Source: Symbiodinium natans (lineage: Eukaryota; Sar; Dinophyceae; Suessiales; Symbiodiniaceae). Taken from it: a DNA stretch of 64,000 nt. Numbering within the stretch: the first letter of the stretch is position 1; each line of letters starts with the position of its first letter. A program made the position numbers and the translations under genes. The DNA is taken from assembly GCA_905221605.1 (NCBI GenBank), contig CAJNDS010002378.1:35001-99000 (forward strand), given 5' to 3'. The notes beneath the pieces were generated by a model. The model was not told the origin of the DNA, did not search any database, and worked only from the letters and a program-made list of their open reading frames with translations. Below are positions 62,093 to 64,000 of the stretch, piece after piece.

Positions 62093-64000
62093 ACAAGCCA
62101 GTAGCCTACAGCTAGTTCATGTAGCGCCAGCCACCGTCTGTTAGCTTCTGCATGCGATGATTTCATTCGGGGATCCTGCCTGTGGCGGTTCGTCAGGCAC
62201 TGGCTTTTTGGGGCGCCATCTCAGATCCTGCGCAGCATGTACGAGGGCGTTCTTTCAGCTACTGAACTCCGGAGGCACGTGACTCACGTGAATCACATTG
62301 TGGACAACGGAGAGCACTCTCCTGGCTGGGCCGATCTCGGGGCGCATTCAGTGGAGTGATGCCCGTCGGCCGCCATGGCCTAAGCTGATCGGTAAACGAT
62401 TTGCTTTTGGTCTCCATCGCCCTTGCGCGAGTCAATTTTCTCATGGCCTATCACCAAAGACTCTGACGATTCCGTCTGCCATATTGACTGGTAGGAAAAA
62501 CCATACGTCGTGAGACGCGGGCGCTAGCTCGAGATGGTCATCCGGCATGGGAAAGCACCTCAGGACTTGGAGGGAAGGTGCACAGTGACATCCAGTCTGC
62601 CTTTTGGGGCTGCCACAACGAGTTCAGTTCCGGGGAATGTTGTTTTGGTCTGGTGCTCGTACGCGCCGGAAATTTTGAATGCTGGCGGGCGAAGACCCCC
62701 TTCAGCCTTGCAAAACGAAAACTGCGAGCGAGGTCAGCATTGAGCCGCAATGCACCAGGGAGTGCAGATTCTAGGCCGATCTCAAGGGACTGAGTCTACA
62801 CGCCCACACACTTCTTGGCATCTTGAATATTGACTGGGTCATGTGGGGGAAGTGGCAGAAACTAGTGTCTCCTGGTGAGTTTGTGCTTCTGTGCAGTCTG
62901 AGAGGGGCACGAATGCTTGGACCGAGAGAAGGATGGAGCTTGGGCCAAACGCATCCAATCGTGCTGACTTGTTCTGTGGTTCGGCATTGCTAGCCCTGCT
63001 ATTGCTGCCGGCTTCCTAGTCGTTTCCCATCATGGCTTAGCAACGAGGGTTGGTGCAAATGTTGGCACAGTCCAGTGGTGACTGCTTCATCCAGCTGAAG
63101 GCCAGACAACGATCTTCTTCGCCGAATGCCGAGCAGTCGGCGTCCCCTGTTTTAAGAGGTCATGAGCCTGGTGTTTGGCTCAGAGCATGCTGCCGCCGCC
63201 ATGAACACCTCAACCTTAGACAGCAGAAGGTATGCCGAAGGCCGACAGGACGATGCAGAAACCGATGGCAGCATGGGCTTCAAGTTTTGCTCCGCTACGC
63301 AGGTATAAGTGTCGCGGTGAAACTTCGATCAGGAGAGCGAACCCGGATGCACGGATTTGTTGGGCGTACCTTTCGGGGCCACTGCAGTGGAAAACTGGTA
63401 TTGATTGCATCATGGGTTCGTTGAGGGGCAAGTTGTGGTCCTGAACAAGGAGTCTACGGCAGCAATACCTTGCAGATGCTGTAATTCATGCAAATGCTTT
63501 GTTATTGGGAATTTCAAACATCACAGATTGCAGAACCGACGTGTAGAAATGCTCGCACGATGCTATTTAGCATAGCCTCCGCTGCGAAAAAAATGGACAC
63601 AGCTACACCTCTGGAATGCTGCTTTGAGCAAGACAGTGATGAGAATCGCGTATGCTTTGCAAGGCAGATCATGTCATTGCGTCCGTCTGCGCTACTTAAT
63701 TGGGCCAAGGGCAGCCACACGCTAAACTCGTTCGTGCAGCCATCGAGTTCGTCTTCAACGACCGTGGCTCCTTCGAATGGAGCATCTCCCTCGATGGCCT
63801 TTGTCGGCCTCAGCACACACCAACGGTCGTGTCTACTGTTCAGCAATCCACTGAGCTACTGGCTGCATTAATCAATTCTTTCGCAGCTCAAATGATGTCA
63901 CTTCAACGGCTTATACGGCTTGTGAGGCAGGGCACGAAGCCGAGCTGACTCATGGAGCTGAAGTCATGGGCAGCCGAGGCCTCGGAAATGGCAGCACCAC
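62093..64000. other. no gene recognised
   Basis: Non-repetitive sequence with short overlapping frames. The longest (plus 63,488-63,871, antisense minus 63,514-63,846) are mirror frames of similar length, so coding cannot be argued for either strand. A gene continuing beyond the window cannot be excluded. Confidence 0.45.

Overview
The window looks like nuclear DNA of a dinoflagellate, probably a Symbiodiniaceae-like alga. The reasons are: (1) a few intron-rich genes scattered in a large excess of non-coding DNA; (2) introns that are GT-AG with occasional GC-AG donors; (3) TTTAGGG/CCCTAAA (plant/alveolate-type) telomere-like motifs in several interstitial places; (4) a protein carrying the SH3-like 'WEVVGGA..GI.VR.G......LATGA....GWVSL...GK.LL' module, which I associate with dinoflagellate proteomes; (5) all confidently recognised genes lying on the same (minus) strand, as in dinoflagellate unidirectional gene arrays. 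No spliced-leader relict, rRNA, tRNA or CRISPR was recognised. The taxon is an inference: no marker gene is present.

Layout. 1-9,000: no gene I can name, only simple repeats and one weak plus-strand coding candidate (8,619-8,972). 9,027-11,825: a repeat block made of a diverged 139-bp tandem repeat, a roughly 1.1-kb telomere-motif-rich element (copy A), an array of CCAAGAACC-type hairpins, C-rich tracts and a CCCTAAA tract. 12,000-16,100: unclear sequence, a long GA microsatellite, and a possible broken minus-strand gene (15,320-15,792). 16,111-18,202: a six-exon sigma-type glutathione S-transferase gene (192 aa). 18,200-37,600: mostly gene-poor, with weak coding candidates, a head-to-head pair of telomere-like tracts (20,265-20,500) and a 9-bp satellite (28,357-28,507). 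37,751-41,065: an inverted counterpart of the 9-11 kb block (hairpin array plus telomere-motif element, copy B), interrupted by a 1.9-kb C-rich repeat element (39,022-40,920). 46,797-47,234: a single-exon gene for the SH3-like protein with a C-terminal membrane anchor. 51,534-53,784: a second, directly oriented copy of the C-rich element. 55,410-57,760: a five-exon minus-strand gene for a 515-aa protein with a HAM1/ITPase-like N-terminal part and an unassigned helical C-terminal domain; possible further minus-strand exons follow at 54,240-55,130. 58,000-64,000: no recognised gene, a possible TIR element and a CA microsatellite.

I see no operon-like functional unit. The GST is a detoxification/redox enzyme and the HAM1-like protein would fit nucleotide housekeeping, but nothing in the sequence links them. 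The strongest new observations are the filled-site/empty-site pair that identifies the C-rich element as an insertion, the inverted composite repeat blocks 26 kb apart, and the HAM1-like fusion gene.
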